A DNA stretch of 64,000 bases. Source: Phenylobacterium sp. Lineage in GTDB: Bacteria > Pseudomonadota > Alphaproteobacteria > Caulobacterales > Caulobacteraceae. Below the pieces are notes generated by a model that saw nothing but the letters and a program-made list of their open reading frames with translations, ran no database searches and was not told the DNA's origin. The translations under genes and the position numbers were made by a program. Location: the NCBI RefSeq assembly GCF_013822795.1, contig NZ_PNLB01000001.1:186001-250000 (forward strand). Reading direction: 5' to 3'. Shown here in pieces: positions 1 to 11,821 of the stretch (its first letter is position 1; every line of letters begins with the position of its first letter).

Positions 1-385
1 GGTGGTCGACCTGGCCGGCTGGCAGGTAGCCGCGGGCCGGCAGCAGCTTGCGCATGATCGCGTTCGACACGTTGGTCGAGACGAACAGCTTCTGGGCCGC
101 GTGCGCTTGCTCGATCTCGTCCAGCAGCGCGCTGGCCACGCCCCGGCGCAGCGCGCGCGGGTCGGTGACGATCAGATCGAGGAACGGATTGCTGAAAAAC
201 CAGCCGACGACGGCGAAGCCCGCCGGCTCGCCGTCCAGCAGGGCCAACCGCGCGACCCTGCCGTGCTCGCCGGCGAAGGCGCGGCGCAGCCAGGCGGCGC
301 GATGCGGGCTGGTCGCCGCGGCCGGGTCCATCGCCAGGGCGATCTCGACATCGTCAGGGCCGGCCAGGCGGATCGCGATCGTCAC
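1..385 (-). CDS. GNAT-family N-acetyltransferase, 3' end outside window
   Basis: The visible 128 residues start at a GTG (385) and run off the left edge, so the C-terminus is missing. The fold is suggested by a middle stretch (LALLDGEPAGFAVVGW) like GNAT strands beta2-beta4, then ALRRGVASALLDEIEQA, which resembles the acetyl-CoA-binding loop and helix. GNAT enzymes move an acetyl group from acetyl-CoA to an amine; the substrate cannot be read here. The gene starts only 3 bases after the ELM1-family stop codon, so it is most likely the third gene of a greA-ELM1-GNAT unit. Confidence 0.72.
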   Translation of the reverse strand, partial: MTIAIRLAGPDDVEIALAMDPAAATSPHRAAWLRRAFAGEHGRVARLALLDGEPAGFAVVGWFFSNPFLDLIVTDPRALRRGVASALLDEIEQAHAAQKLFVSTNVSNAIMRKLLPARGYLPAGQVDH

Positions 386-388
386 GGC

Positions 389-1411
389 CTAGGTTCGTCG
401 GGCGTCGAAGCGGCGCAGGACCTCGTCGGCGGCGCGTTCGGTCTCGGCCAGCGGCTCGTAGGTCCAGCCGTGGAAGGCGCCGCCGAATGGGCGCGCGGCG
501 CCCAGGCGCTCCAGGTCTTCGTGGAACAGCCGGAACTTCAGGCTCTCGCCGTCCATCTTCATCACGAACACCGGCTTGCCGGTGGAGGCGGCGTCGGTGG
601 CCAGATTGGTCGAGTCCTCGGTGACCAGGATGTAGTCGGCCGCCGCCAGATAGGCGAAGTAGGGGTTGTCGCCTTGGCCGTCCCAGATCACCCCAGGCAG
701 GTGCTTCAGCCGCGCCTGCAGGATGTTCTGCGCCGGCTGCGGCGTGCGGCGGGTGAAGCTGACCATCACCGAGCCGCCCTCCTGGACGACCGGCAGCTCG
801 ATCTCGCGGGCCATGGCGGCGGCGCGTTCGGGCGAGATGTCGTGGGCCTTGGACTTGCCGCCGATGATCACCGCCACGCGCGGGCGGGGCAGGGCGTCGA
901 GCTGGGCCTGGAACCGCCGCAGGTCGCCGGCCATGCGCTCGGCGTTCACCCGGCCAGGCGAGCCGGTGATCGGAAAGACGTTGTCGCCCTCCAGCCGGTC
1001 GTGCTTGGGCGGAATGACCAGGTCGAACAGCCGTGTCGGCATGCGCGGATCCTGGACCTGGACGACATAGGTCTTGCGGCCCGACCAGCGCCTCATGCGG
1101 ATGGAGAGGGGCAGGGTGGCGCGGCCGGCCGCGATCCAGATGTCCGGCCAGGGCGGGGCGATGTCGCTCTGCGGGGTCAGCAGCTGGCGCGGAAACAGGG
1201 TCAGCCACCAGGGCAGGCGGCCGATCCAGCTTTTCCAGCCGATCTGCTTGACGACGATCTGGGCAGGACGCTTGCGCGCGATCGCGTTCGCCAGTCCGAC
1301 GACCTGGGCCTCAATGCCCGCGCGCCCGTCCGACACCGCCCAGATGATGAGCGGCGCGGCGGACGGCGGGTTTTGAGCTGACAAGCCGGTGGTTCCGGAG
1401 CCTAGATCCAC
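389..1411 (-). CDS. ELM1/GtrOC1-family protein (DUF1022)
   Basis: A protein of 340 residues resembling the 'mitochondrial fission ELM1' family (DUF1022), common in alphaproteobacteria and in plants. Family-like stretches are [18 protein letters not shown] near residue 25, a basic segment with two tryptophans (WWLTLFPRQ), [10 protein letters not shown] in the middle and [20 protein letters not shown] near residue 265. The last resembles the nucleotide-sugar-binding half of GT-B glycosyltransferases, so a glycosyltransferase-like activity is possible but unproven. The GTG start at 1411 overlaps the end of greA by ten bases; a TTG nine codons later is an alternative. The downstream GNAT gene is probably co-transcribed. 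Confidence 0.85.
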   Translation of the reverse strand: MDLGSGTTGLSAQNPPSAAPLIIWAVSDGRAGIEAQVVGLANAIARKRPAQIVVKQIGWKSWIGRLPWWLTLFPRQLLTPQSDIAPPWPDIWIAAGRATLPLSIRMRRWSGRKTYVVQVQDPRMPTRLFDLVIPPKHDRLEGDNVFPITGSPGRVNAERMAGDLRRFQAQLDALPRPRVAVIIGGKSKAHDISPERAAAMAREIELPVVQEGGSVMVSFTRRTPQPAQNILQARLKHLPGVIWDGQGDNPYFAYLAAADYILVTEDSTNLATDAASTGKPVFVMKMDGESLKFRLFHEDLERLGAARPFGGAFHGWTYEPLAETERAADEVLRRFDARRT

Positions 1412-1875
1412 TCGACCTTGAGGATCTCGTAGGCCTTGCCGCCGCCGGGGGTGTTCACCTCGACGACGTCGCCGGTTTCCTTGCCGATCATGGCGCGGGC
1501 CAGGGGCGAGACGATGGAGATCTTGCCCTGTTTCACGTCGGCTTCGTGTTCGCCGACGATCTGGTAGCGGGCTTCTTCCTCGGTGTCCTCGTCGACCACC
1601 GAGACGGTGGCTCCGAACTTCACCTGGCTGCCGGAAAGCTTGGATACGTCGATAACCTGGGCGCGGGCCATCCGGTCCTCGATCTCGGCGATTTGGCCTT
1701 CGATCCAGCCTTGCCGCTCTTTGGCGGCATGGTACTCGGCGTTCTCCGAGAGGTCGCCGTGCGAGCGCGCTTCCGCGATCGCAGCGATCACAGCAGGACG
1801 CTCGGCGGTCTTCAAACGCTTCAGTTCATCGTCGAGAGCTTGCCAGCCCTCGGCGGTCATCGGGACTTTTTCCAT
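1402..1875 (-). CDS. greA: Transcription elongation factor GreA
   Basis: GreA enters the RNA polymerase secondary channel and stimulates cleavage of backtracked RNA. The 157 residues match the usual length. The N-terminal coiled coil carries the GreA signature ([19 protein letters not shown]) with the acidic tip residues D and E, and the C-terminal FKBP-like domain follows ([36 protein letters not shown]). I chose the ATG at 1875, beginning [10 protein letters not shown], because it gives the family length; upstream codons in frame look non-coding. It heads a minus-strand unit with the ELM1-family gene, whose start overlaps the greA stop. Confidence 0.97.
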   Translation of the reverse strand: MEKVPMTAEGWQALDDELKRLKTAERPAVIAAIAEARSHGDLSENAEYHAAKERQGWIEGQIAEIEDRMARAQVIDVSKLSGSQVKFGATVSVVDEDTEEEARYQIVGEHEADVKQGKISIVSPLARAMIGKETGDVVEVNTPGGGKAYEILKVEWI

Positions 1876-2045
1876 CGTGGATGAGGACTCGGGTTCGCCC
1901 TTTTGGGAGTTCGTTGCCGGCCGCGGGCGCAGGCGTCCGGGGGGGTAGAGATTAGATGTCGCAGCAGAAAAACTCAAGGGCGCGCCGGCAGGCGGCCCCA
2001 GGAGCTGAGTTCGAAAGCTGTTGAGGGCCTGGAGACGTCGTGTCG

Positions 2046-2546
2046 TCAGGCGCTTTCGGAGACGATCGCGCCTTGCAGTTCGCTTGCGTCGGGCGCCTCG
2101 AAGACCCCCTCGATGAAGTCGAACATCTCCGGCGTCACGCCGATCGCGAAGGTTTCACCTCGGACTTCGTTGCGTTCGAGAACGCGCGCGCGGCGCACCT
2201 CGGCCGGGGCGGTCACAAAGTGGAACTGCAGCGGCAGGTCGACGGCCTGGGCGATCTCGGCCACGCGGCCGCGGTCGGAGCGGCGCAGCAGGCCGAGGTC
2301 GAGCACCACAGAGGTGCCGGCGGCGATTACGCCGGCGGCGGTGGACCAGATCTGCGCCTCGCAGCGCTCGACCCGCTCCATCATCCACTGGTACTCGATG
2401 GGCTCGGGCATGTCGGCGGCGAACAGGCGGGCCATCCAGTCGTCGATGGCGAAGTGGACCGCCGGCTCGCGCCGGGCCAGTTCCTTGGCGTAGGTGGACT
2501 TGCCGGCGCCCGAGGGGCCGAAGACGACGTGCAGCATGGCGGTCAT
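2046..2546 (-). CDS. P-loop kinase of the AAA_33 / zeta-toxin-like group
   Basis: A 166-residue single-domain P-loop protein. The Walker A motif GPSGAGKST is at residues 10-18, and a DDW motif near residue 38 is a typical substrate/magnesium site in small kinases. VVLDLGLL in the middle is the Walker B-like strand, and several arginines near residues 120-130 may form a lid. The layout fits small-molecule or nucleic-acid kinases of the AAA_33 group; the substrate is unknown. No antitoxin gene is adjacent, so a toxin role is not supported. It lies 61 bases downstream of the SDR gene, with a perfect 8-bp hairpin (2566-2583) in the gap. Confidence 0.8.
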   Translation of the reverse strand: MTAMLHVVFGPSGAGKSTYAKELARREPAVHFAIDDWMARLFAADMPEPIEYQWMMERVERCEAQIWSTAAGVIAAGTSVVLDLGLLRRSDRGRVAEIAQAVDLPLQFHFVTAPAEVRRARVLERNEVRGETFAIGVTPEMFDFIEGVFEAPDASELQGAIVSESA

Positions 2547-2565
2547 GCCCCGCCCCCTAGAGCAT

Positions 2566-2583
2566 TTCCGCGAGCGCGGAAAC
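2566..2583. terminator. Perfect palindromic hairpin between the SDR and kinase genes
   Basis: TTTCCGCG and CGCGGAAA are separated by two bases. The hairpin sits in the short gap between two minus-strand genes and has no U-run, so it may be a weak or factor-dependent terminator, an RNA-stability element or a dispersed palindrome. Only the inverted repeat is certain. Confidence 0.4.
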
Positions 2584-2607
2584 GCCCAAGAGGGCTGGCG
2601 GGCGCGG

Positions 2608-3405
2608 CTATTTCACCGACAGGCCGCCGTCGATGACGATCTCGGCCCCGGTCACGTAGCGGCTCTCGTCCGAGGCCAGCCACAGCACGCCGTTGGCGAT
2701 GTCCTCCGGGTAGCCCTTCACGCCCAGCGGCACGCCTTCGGCGCTCATCGCGTCCAGCGCCGCGCCGCGCGGCGGACGGGCGTTGTCGCCGACCTCGCCG
2801 GTGCCGACGATGGTGTCCCAGATCGGGGTCTCGATGATGCCCGGGTGGACGGAGTTGACCCGCACGCCGTCCTTGGCGGCGGCGCATTCCATGGCCACGG
2901 CCTTGGTGAACAGCCGCACGCCGCCCTTGGTGGCGCAGTAGCCGGCCAGGATCGCCGAGCCCTTCAGCCCCGCCACCGACGACATGTTGATGATCGAGCC
3001 GCCGCCGTTTTCACGCATCAGCGGGATTGAATGCTTCACGCCCAGGAAGACGCCGTCGAGATTGACGGCGGTCTGCTTCTGGAAGTCGGCCAGGGTCATG
3101 GTCAGAACCGAGCCGCCGATGCCGATGCCGGCGTTGTTGACCAGGATGTCGAGGCGGCCGTGCTTGGCCTTTACAGCGGCGACGGCGTCGATCCAGGCCT
3201 GCTCGGAGGTGACGTCGTGGTGCAGGTAGCTGGCCTTGCCGCCCATCGCCTCGATCGCCGCGACCGTCTGGGCGCCCTTGTCGTCCTGCAGGTCGGTGAC
3301 GACGATGGTCGCGCCTTCCTGCGCCAGGCGCTCGGCGCAGCCGCGACCAATGCCGCTGGCTCCGCCGGTGACCAGCGCAACCTTACCCTCGACCCTTCCG
3401 GCCAT
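2608..3405 (-). CDS. SDR-family NAD(P)-dependent oxidoreductase
   Basis: A classical short-chain dehydrogenase of 265 residues. The nucleotide-binding glycine motif TGGASGIG is at residues 13-20, NNAG is near residue 90, the catalytic serine is in NMSSVAG (about 143), and Tyr156/Lys160 form YCATK. Asp at the end of beta2 (VVTDLQ) suggests NAD rather than NADP. The C-terminus ends in the common VTGAEIVIDGG pattern. Substrate is unknown; the overall look is that of hydroxysteroid or cyclic alcohol dehydrogenases. A good ribosome site (GGGAGA) precedes the ATG. Transcribed divergently from the acetyltransferase gene at 3507. Confidence 0.9.
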   Translation of the reverse strand: MAGRVEGKVALVTGGASGIGRGCAERLAQEGATIVVTDLQDDKGAQTVAAIEAMGGKASYLHHDVTSEQAWIDAVAAVKAKHGRLDILVNNAGIGIGGSVLTMTLADFQKQTAVNLDGVFLGVKHSIPLMRENGGGSIINMSSVAGLKGSAILAGYCATKGGVRLFTKAVAMECAAAKDGVRVNSVHPGIIETPIWDTIVGTGEVGDNARPPRGAALDAMSAEGVPLGVKGYPEDIANGVLWLASDESRYVTGAEIVIDGGLSVK

Positions 3406-3506
3406 GCTTTCATCTCCCTAAGTGATCGTTGTTTAGTTTGTCCTACGCCTAGCTCAGCTTGGCGATTGAGGCCAGCCTTCAGCGTTTGCGGATTCGGAGT
3501 ATCGGT

Positions 3507-4025
3507 ATGTCGACCATCATTCGTCCCTGCGTCCCGGGCGACGAGGCGGCGCTCGCCCTGGTCGGGCAGGCGACGTTCCTGGAGACCTATGCCGGGGCGC
3601 TGCCGGCCGGCGACATAATCGTCCATTGCCGCACCCAGCACGGCGAGGCGCTTTACGCCGATTGGCTGAAGAAGCCCGGTTATCGGCTATGGCTGGCGGA
3701 GATGGAGGAGGGCGCGGCGCCGGTCGGCTATGCGGCGCTGACGCCGCCTGACCTGCCGGTCGCCACCGGCGACGGCGATGTCGAACTGAAGCGGATCTAT
3801 CTGCTCAACCGCTTCCACGGCGGCGGTCTGGGCGCGCGGCTGATGGAGACGGCGCTGGAAAGCGCGGCAAAGGCCGGATTCACCCGCATGCTGCTGGGGG
3901 TGTTTGGAGGAAATGCGCGCGCAATCGCCTTCTATGCCCGCCAGGGCTATGTCGAGGCGGGCGTCCGGAGGTTTCGCGTAGGCGCCAACGAGTACGACGA
4001 CCTGGTTCTGGCTAGATCCCTATAA
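3507..4025 (+). CDS. GNAT-family N-acetyltransferase
   Basis: A 172-residue acetyltransferase. The acetyl-CoA-binding motif A region is VELKRIYLLNRFHGGGLGARLM (R-x-x-G-x-G/A variant FHGGGLG), followed by a helix, and then the motif B region with RAIAFYARQGYVEAG. This resembles protein or small-molecule N-acetyltransferases of the RimI/spermidine type; the acceptor cannot be assigned. I used the ATG at 3507 (MSTIIRPCVPGDEAAL), which aligns with the usual N-terminus; an in-frame extension to 3459 lacks a known domain. Single gene, divergent from the SDR. Confidence 0.85.
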   Translation: MSTIIRPCVPGDEAALALVGQATFLETYAGALPAGDIIVHCRTQHGEALYADWLKKPGYRLWLAEMEEGAAPVGYAALTPPDLPVATGDGDVELKRIYLLNRFHGGGLGARLMETALESAAKAGFTRMLLGVFGGNARAIAFYARQGYVEAGVRRFRVGANEYDDLVLARSL

Positions 4026-4050
4026 GGCCGCCGTACCCGAGGCTGGCGTC

Positions 4051-4215
4051 CTACCAGGTGACTTTTCCGTTCGCGGTGAGCAGGCCAATCAGCATGGCCG
4101 CTCCAAGGGCGATGATCAGACCCACGACGATAAGGTCTGTGTACCCCTCGAAGCGCTCTAGCAGGTGCCTGTTCTTGTGATGGTGGACCTCACCCTCGTG
4201 GTGTCCGGTTTGCAT
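4051..4215 (-). CDS. Small single-pass membrane protein with His-rich N-terminus
   Basis: A predicted 54-residue protein: a His-rich start (HHEGEVHHHKNRH), an amphipathic stretch, then one hydrophobic segment (LIVVGLIIALGAAMLIGLL) near residues 28-46 and a short polar tail. The size and one-helix layout resemble the small subunit IV proteins of aa3-type cytochrome oxidases in alphaproteobacteria, but the sequence is too short to be sure and no oxidase gene is nearby. AAGGAAA precedes the ATG at 4215. A longer frame reaches 4383, but its extra residues look non-coding. Confidence 0.55.
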   Translation of the reverse strand: MQTGHHEGEVHHHKNRHLLERFEGYTDLIVVGLIIALGAAMLIGLLTANGKVTW

Positions 4216-4464
4216 GACTTTTCCTTCGCACACTGAATCAGAGGACACGTCCTCGCCAGACTGCGACAGGCGCCCATGCGGGCCGACCGGCTGGTCATCA
4301 GGGGCCGCCGGAACTCGCCCACTTTGCGCCTGCGTACAGCAAGGCGACGCTCTGAGGTTGCGCCCGCAAATAACGCCGGTCAATCAACAATTTGCAGCTA
4401 AGTCGTTCACAAACTTGAGGTTGCGAGGCGCTCGCATGGCAGCGCCTTCGCGTTCTGATAGAAG
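4216..4464. other. Gene-free stretch upstream of the small membrane protein
   Basis: No convincing gene is seen. The stretch is richer in A+T around 4370-4420 than the flanks, which would suit a promoter for the minus-strand small membrane protein. No terminator-like hairpin with a U-run was found. Confidence 0.4.
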
Positions 4465-4658
4465 TACGTCTGGCGCGGCGGCCTCTGCTTTGATCTGGCC
4501 AAGGGCGGGATCGACACCGTCGTCGCTGCGCTTGCCGAGAAGGGGCGACGATCGTGACGCCGGTCAGCCATGCCCCCGGCGGATCGTCCGCAGAGATCTC
4601 AGACCCCGACGGGCACGTGCTCTCGATGTGCCAATCCGAAGAGGCGCCCAGGGCTTAG
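4465..4658 (+). pseudogene. Remnant of a VOC/glyoxalase-like domain gene, frameshifted
   Basis: Read in two frames, this gives the C-terminal end of a vicinal-oxygen-chelate protein: GLCFDLAKGGIDTVVAALAE, then after a one-base shift near 4540 (AAGGGGCGACG), ATIVTPVSHAPGG, ISDPDGHVLSM and a TAG at 4656. The DPDGH motif with its metal-ligand-region spacing is typical of the last strand of VOC domains. Without the shift the frame stops at once, and the N-terminal half of the domain is absent with a stop at 4459-4461. I infer a decayed gene rather than a sequencing error, since both ends are missing. Confidence 0.65.
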
Positions 4659-4665
4659 GGCGGCG

Positions 4666-4694
4666 GCGCGAGAGGCGTCATCCGCCTCTCGCGC
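4666..4694 (-). terminator. GC-rich hairpin just downstream of carB
   Basis: GCGCGAGAGGCG and CGCCTCTCGCGC form a perfect 12-bp stem with a 5-base loop, seven bases past the carB stop codon. There is no U-run after it, so it is either a Rho-assisted terminator or an mRNA 3'-end stabiliser. The VOC remnant lies on its far side. Confidence 0.6.
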
Positions 4695-4700
4695 GCCTTG

Positions 4701-7991
<3,291 letters not shown>

Positions 7992-8160
7992 GTCCACTCG
8001 CGCGCATGGGCGGTCGCACATTCAAGCGCGCCCGGTCCCGGTAAAACTGCAGGTTAAGGGGGCCGTTTAGAGACGGAGTCGCCCGCACGCAAGCGGCGAT
8101 GGCGGCAATCTCGCCGCAGGGGCGGGCCGGGCGGCGGCTGAGGAGGCCGCCAACGAAAAC

Positions 8161-8182
8161 GGGCCGGCGTTTCCGCCGGCCC
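8161..8182 (-). terminator. Rho-independent terminator of the cold-shock gene
   Basis: On the minus strand GGGCCGGCG, a four-base loop and CGCCGGCCC form a perfect 9-bp stem followed by GTTTTCGTT. It lies about 46 bases past the stop of the cold-shock gene and before carB. Confidence 0.75.
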
Positions 8183-8227
8183 GCAGCCGTTTCGATGCAA
8201 GGGCCAAAAGGCCTTTTGCCGAACTGC

Positions 8228-8434
8228 TTAGACTTGCAGGTTGCCGGCGGCCATCTTGCCGCTGCGACGGTCCTGCTCGAGTTCGTAGGTGATCTTTTGG
8301 CCTTCGTTCAGGCTGCGGAGTCCGGCGCGTTCAACGGCCGAGATGTGAACGAAGATGTCCGCGCCGCCATCGTCGGGTTGGATGAAGCCATAGCCCTTGG
8401 TTCCGTTGAACCATTTAACAGTGCCGGTAGCCAT
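8228..8434 (-). CDS. Cold-shock domain protein (CspA family)
   Basis: A 68-residue single cold-shock domain that binds single-stranded nucleic acid. RNP1 is GTKGYGFIQ and RNP2 is DIFVHIS, both intact, and the start MATGTVKWFNG is canonical. Such proteins act as RNA chaperones in cold or stationary phase; which member this is cannot be told. AAGGA lies about a dozen bases before the ATG at 8434. A hairpin terminator follows at 8161-8182, so it is likely monocistronic with its own promoter in the 8435-8759 gap. Confidence 0.95.
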   Translation of the reverse strand: MATGTVKWFNGTKGYGFIQPDDGGADIFVHISAVERAGLRSLNEGQKITYELEQDRRSGKMAAGNLQV

Positions 8435-8759
8435 AGAAGTGTCGTCCTTGGGTAAGTCGTTCCGCAACCCAAGCCTTTTGAGTCACGCATCAAATTTCGG
8501 GAGGGTCGGGGAGCAGGTTCGGTGCGCCAGAAAATGTGGAGCGTCGAAAATCAGCCGAACCATACGAGTTTGACGAGCTAAACGTAGCGCGCTTCAAAGC
8601 CCCTCGCAAGGCGCTCCATGGAACGGCGCTCTGCGGCGTTAGGTGCAGCGCAGCAAGCGTTCCCGGCGGGGCGCGGGACGGCGCAAGCTGTCGCCTCGAA
8701 GCGCGCCATCGGCCCTTTCCTCGGGCGGCGAAGTGCGGCAGCTTCCCTGTCTGCACGGT
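8435..8759. other. Divergent regulatory gap between the cold-shock gene and an ECF sigma gene
   Basis: About 325 bases without a convincing gene. The part near 8470-8600 is A+T-richer than its surroundings, which suits a cold-shock promoter and leader on the minus strand. The part near 8600-8759 is GC-rich and would carry the ECF sigma leader. I could not identify clear -35/-10 pairs by eye. Confidence 0.45.
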
Positions 8760-9320
8760 ATGGGACCGCCCTCGATCGCCACGCTCGACCCCTTGGCCGA
8801 ATTGATGTCGCAGATCGCGGCGGGCGATCGCTCGGCGATGCGCCGGCTCTACGACGCCACCTCCGCGAAGCTTTTCGGCGTCTGCCTGCGTATCCTCTCG
8901 GACAAGGACGAGAGCGAAGACGTGCTGCAGGAGGTCTATCTCACCATCTGGCGACGGGCCGACCGCTACGAGGCGGAGCGGGCCAGCGTCATGGCGTGGA
9001 TCTCGACCATCGCCCGTAACCGGGCCATCGATCGGCTGCGGGCGCGCGGACCGCTTGCCTACGCCGAGCCGGTGGACGAACTCCAGATCGAGGACGAGGC
9101 CCCGCGGGCCGAGGCGCTGCTGGAGGCGTCCCAGGACGGCCAGGCGCTGGCGCGCTGTCTCGACGAACTGGACGCCAGGACCCAGGGGGCGATCCGCACG
9201 GCCTTCTTCGAGGGGCTGACCTATGAAGCCCTCGCCCGGCGGCTGGATGCGCCGCTGGGGACGGTGAAGAGCTGGATCCGCCGCGGCCTGCTGAAGCTGA
9301 GGGGGTGTCTGGAGCGATGA
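8760..9320 (+). CDS. ECF sigma-70 family factor (SigK-like)
   Basis: A 186-residue extracytoplasmic-function sigma factor. Region 2 is seen in DESEDVLQEVYLTIWRRA and SVMAWISTIARNRAIDRLR, and region 4 in LTYEALARRLDAPLGTVKSW (helix-turn-helix contacting the -35). Length and layout fit the SigK/ECF19-like groups whose partner is an RskA-type membrane anti-sigma factor. Exactly that follows: the stop codon overlaps the anti-sigma ATG as ATGA. The start ATG at 8760 is chosen by domain position; an in-frame ATG 15 codons later is an alternative. Probably autoregulated, as is usual, but I did not find the promoter. Confidence 0.9.
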   Translation: MGPPSIATLDPLAELMSQIAAGDRSAMRRLYDATSAKLFGVCLRILSDKDESEDVLQEVYLTIWRRADRYEAERASVMAWISTIARNRAIDRLRARGPLAYAEPVDELQIEDEAPRAEALLEASQDGQALARCLDELDARTQGAIRTAFFEGLTYEALARRLDAPLGTVKSWIRRGLLKLRGCLER

Positions 9321-10042
9321 GCGACATCGGCCCCGAATTGCCGGACGACGAAGCCCTGGCGGCCGAACACGCGCTCGGCGTGCTGACGGCTCAGGAGCGG
9401 GCCGCCGCCGAGCAGCGCATGGCGCGTGACCCGGTCTTCGCCGCCGAGGTGCTGGCCTGGCGCGCGCGTCTCGCGCCGCTGGCCGAGGAAATCGCGCCGG
9501 TGGCCGCGCCGGCCGGCCTGTGGCCGCGGATCGAGCGGATGCTGGCGGCCAACGACAACAGCCAGGGCGTGCGACGGCGGCTGCGGTTCTGGCGCGCGGC
9601 GACTCTCGGCTCGCTGGCGGTGACGGCCGCCAGCCTGGCGGCGGTGGTGTTCCTGGCCGCGCGCCCGCCGGAGGTGATCACCCAACCGCGCCCGCCGATG
9701 GGGCCGATGATGAACGCTCGGCTCATGAGCGACGGCGGCCAGCCGCTGTTCCTGGCCGCCTACGACCCCGAACGGAAGTCCATCCTGGTGGCTTCGCTGG
9801 TGCCGCCGGGCGCCGATCCGGACCATAGTCACGAACTGTGGCTGATCCCGGCCGACGGCAAGCCGCGCTCGCTGGGGCTCATCGACCCCGGCGCCTCCAA
9901 GGCCATGCCGATGTCCGAGCCGATGGCGGAAATGACCACCGAAGGCGTCTCGCTGGCGGTTTCGGTCGAGCCGCGCGGCGGTTCGCGCCAGGAAGGGCCT
10001 TCGGGCCCCCTGGCGGCGGTCGGCAAGCTGGCGCGCCTCTAG
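9317..10042 (+). CDS. RskA-like membrane anti-sigma factor
   Basis: A 241-residue protein matching anti-sigma-K type regulators. The cytoplasmic N-terminal domain (EALAAEHALGVLTAQERAAA) would hold the sigma factor. One membrane helix lies around residues 98-118 (TLGSLAVTAASLAAVVFLAA). The periplasmic domain is of the RskA type (ending LVPPGADPDHSHELWLIPAD, then a GSRQEGPSGPL motif typical of the family tail). The ATG overlaps the sigma stop (ATGA), so the two are translationally coupled. Release of the sigma factor would need regulated proteolysis of this protein. Confidence 0.9.
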   Translation: MSDIGPELPDDEALAAEHALGVLTAQERAAAEQRMARDPVFAAEVLAWRARLAPLAEEIAPVAAPAGLWPRIERMLAANDNSQGVRRRLRFWRAATLGSLAVTAASLAAVVFLAARPPEVITQPRPPMGPMMNARLMSDGGQPLFLAAYDPERKSILVASLVPPGADPDHSHELWLIPADGKPRSLGLIDPGASKAMPMSEPMAEMTTEGVSLAVSVEPRGGSRQEGPSGPLAAVGKLARL

Positions 10043-10109
10043 CCGCTCGGCTGGCGCGGGCGGCGCGAAGCGCCCTATGCTCCACGTCCAGTTGAGAGGT
10101 TTCTAGTCC

Positions 10110-10580
10110 ATGAGAACGAGTCTGCTTGCGGTAAGCGCTGCGGTTCTGCTCCTGTCGGGCGGCGCGGCGTCGGCGGCCCCTGAGCCGCACAAGGACGGCA
10201 TGACCCTGAAGGAGATCCAGTCCTGGCTGCTCGAGAGCGGCTACAAGGCCGAGCTCAAGAAGGACGACGGCGAGGGCTACATCACGAGCTCGGCCGAGGG
10301 AGTCAGCTTCGAGATCTATCCCAACGACTGTCGCCAGGACCGCTGCGCCTCGATGCAGTTGGTCGCCGCCTTCAACGTGAAGCAAAAGCTCAACGCCGAG
10401 AAGGCGAACGAGTGGAACTCAGGCAAGCGCTACGTCGATTGCTACATCGACGACGAGGGCGATCCCTGGTTCACCTACGACATCAATGTCAGCCCCGGCG
10501 GCACGCGCGCGGCGCTCGACGACAATTTCAGCGTCTGGCTGAGCTTCCTGCCCGACATCAAGCAACACATCGGGTGGTAG
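10110..10580 (+). CDS. Exported YbjN-domain protein
   Basis: A 156-residue protein with a clear signal peptide (residues 1-22, ending ASAA). The rest resembles the YbjN family: MTLKEIQSWLLESGYKAEL, a DDGEGYI strand, then a hydrophobic beta strand and FTYDINVSPGG near the end. YbjN proteins are linked to sensory or envelope phenotypes with no known enzymatic role. A GAGAGGT ribosome site precedes the ATG. It lies 67 bases after the anti-sigma gene and could be read through from it. A strong two-way terminator follows. Confidence 0.75.
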   Translation: MRTSLLAVSAAVLLLSGGAASAAPEPHKDGMTLKEIQSWLLESGYKAELKKDDGEGYITSSAEGVSFEIYPNDCRQDRCASMQLVAAFNVKQKLNAEKANEWNSGKRYVDCYIDDEGDPWFTYDINVSPGGTRAALDDNFSVWLSFLPDIKQHIGW

Positions 10581-10585
10581 AACGA

Positions 10586-10614
10586 AAAAGGCCGGCGCTG
10601 GGCGCCGGCCTTTT
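10586..10614. terminator. Bidirectional Rho-independent terminator
   Basis: A 13-bp perfect stem (AAAAGGCCGGCGC / GCGCCGGCCTTTT) with a TGG loop sits between the convergent stops of the YbjN gene and carA. It has T-runs on both sides, so it can end transcription from either direction. Confidence 0.9.
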
Positions 10615-10616
10615 GT

Positions 10617-11789
10617 CTATTTCTTGGCTGCGTCCATGTAACCCGCGAAGCGCTCGAACAGGTAGAGCGAGTCCGTCGGGCCGGGCGAAGCCTCCGGGTG
10701 GTGCTGGACGCTGAACACCGGCTTGTCCTTCAGGGCGATGCCGGCGTTGGTGCCGTCGAACAGCGAGACATGGGTCTCGACCACCGGTTCGGGCAGGCTG
10801 TCGCGGTCCACAGTGAAGCCGTGGTTCATCGAGACGATCTCCACCTTGCCGGTGGTGATGTCCTTGACCGGGTGGTTCGCGCCGTGGTGGCCCTGGTCCA
10901 TCTTCACGGTGCTGGCGCCCAGGGCGCGGGCCATCATCTGGTGGCCCAGGCAGATGCCGAACACCGGCACGCCGCTGTCGACCAGTTTCTTGATTTCCGG
11001 CACGGCGTATTCGCCGGTCGCGGCCGGGTCGCCGGGGCCGTTGGACAGCAGAACGCCGTCCGGCTTGCGGGCCAGGACGTCCTCGGCGCTGGTCTTGGCC
11101 GGCACCACGGTGACGCGCGCGCCGATCGAGGTGAGGGCGCGCAGGATGTTGCGCTTCACGCCGTAGTCCAGGACCACGACCTCATACTTCGGTTGCTGCG
11201 CCGGTTTGGCGTAGCCCTCGGGCCAGTCCCACAGGCCCTCGTCATAGACGAACGGCTGCAGGCACGAGGCGTCCTTGGCCAGGTCCAGGCCCTCAAGGCC
11301 GGCCCAGGCCTTGGCCTTTTCCAGCAGGGCGGAAATGTCGAATTCGCCGGTGGGCGAGTGGGCGATGACGCCATGCGGCATGCCGTTCTCGCGGATCGAG
11401 CGGGTGAGGGCGCGGGTGTCGACCCCAGCCAGGCCGATGACGCCGCGGCGCTTCATCCAGGCGTCCAGGTCGCCGTCGGCGCGCCAGTTGGCCGGCGCGG
11501 TGGGCGCGTCGCGGAAGATCGCGCCGCGGGCCGCAGTCTCGGCCGAACCGGACATCTGTTCGATGTCTTCGACGTTCACCCCGACATTGCCCATGTGCGG
11601 GAAGGTGAAGGCCACGATCTGCGACATGTAGGAGGGGTCCGTGAGGATCTCCTGATAGCCGGTCATCGCGGTGTTGAAGCAGACCTCGCCGACCGCGTCG
11701 CCGGTCGCGCCGACGCCGATCCCTTGCAGGACGGTCCCGTTCGCCAGGACCAGAACGCCCGTCACACCTTGGAGAAGTTCTACAGTCAT
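10617..11789 (-). CDS. carA: Carbamoyl-phosphate synthase small subunit
   Basis: CarA is the glutamine amidotransferase subunit that supplies ammonia to CarB. The 390 residues match the family. The N-terminal CPSase domain has [17 protein letters not shown]. The C-terminal class I GATase domain has the nucleophile in [11 protein letters not shown] and the catalytic His-Glu in [13 protein letters not shown] chose the ATG at 11789 ([11 protein letters not shown]); an in-frame extension to a TTG at 11879 runs through a hairpin and is unlikely to be translated. The leader holds a hairpin plus U-run (11822-11849) that may end the upstream transcript or attenuate carA. Confidence 0.96.
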   Translation of the reverse strand: MTVELLQGVTGVLVLANGTVLQGIGVGATGDAVGEVCFNTAMTGYQEILTDPSYMSQIVAFTFPHMGNVGVNVEDIEQMSGSAETAARGAIFRDAPTAPANWRADGDLDAWMKRRGVIGLAGVDTRALTRSIRENGMPHGVIAHSPTGEFDISALLEKAKAWAGLEGLDLAKDASCLQPFVYDEGLWDWPEGYAKPAQQPKYEVVVLDYGVKRNILRALTSIGARVTVVPAKTSAEDVLARKPDGVLLSNGPGDPAATGEYAVPEIKKLVDSGVPVFGICLGHQMMARALGASTVKMDQGHHGANHPVKDITTGKVEIVSMNHGFTVDRDSLPEPVVETHVSLFDGTNAGIALKDKPVFSVQHHPEASPGPTDSLYLFERFAGYMDAAKK

Positions 11790-11821
11790 CTCGGCGTCTC
11801 CATCAGAGTGTGCATGCTCGC

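Noticed and set aside
2046..2546. Zeta-toxin system
   Set aside because: The P-loop kinase is similar in layout, but no epsilon-like antitoxin gene lies beside it.
8490..8756. Overlapping 88-89-codon frames on both strands before the ECF sigma gene
   Set aside because: Neither has a ribosome site, a domain or a codon pattern like the neighbours; treated as a regulatory gap.
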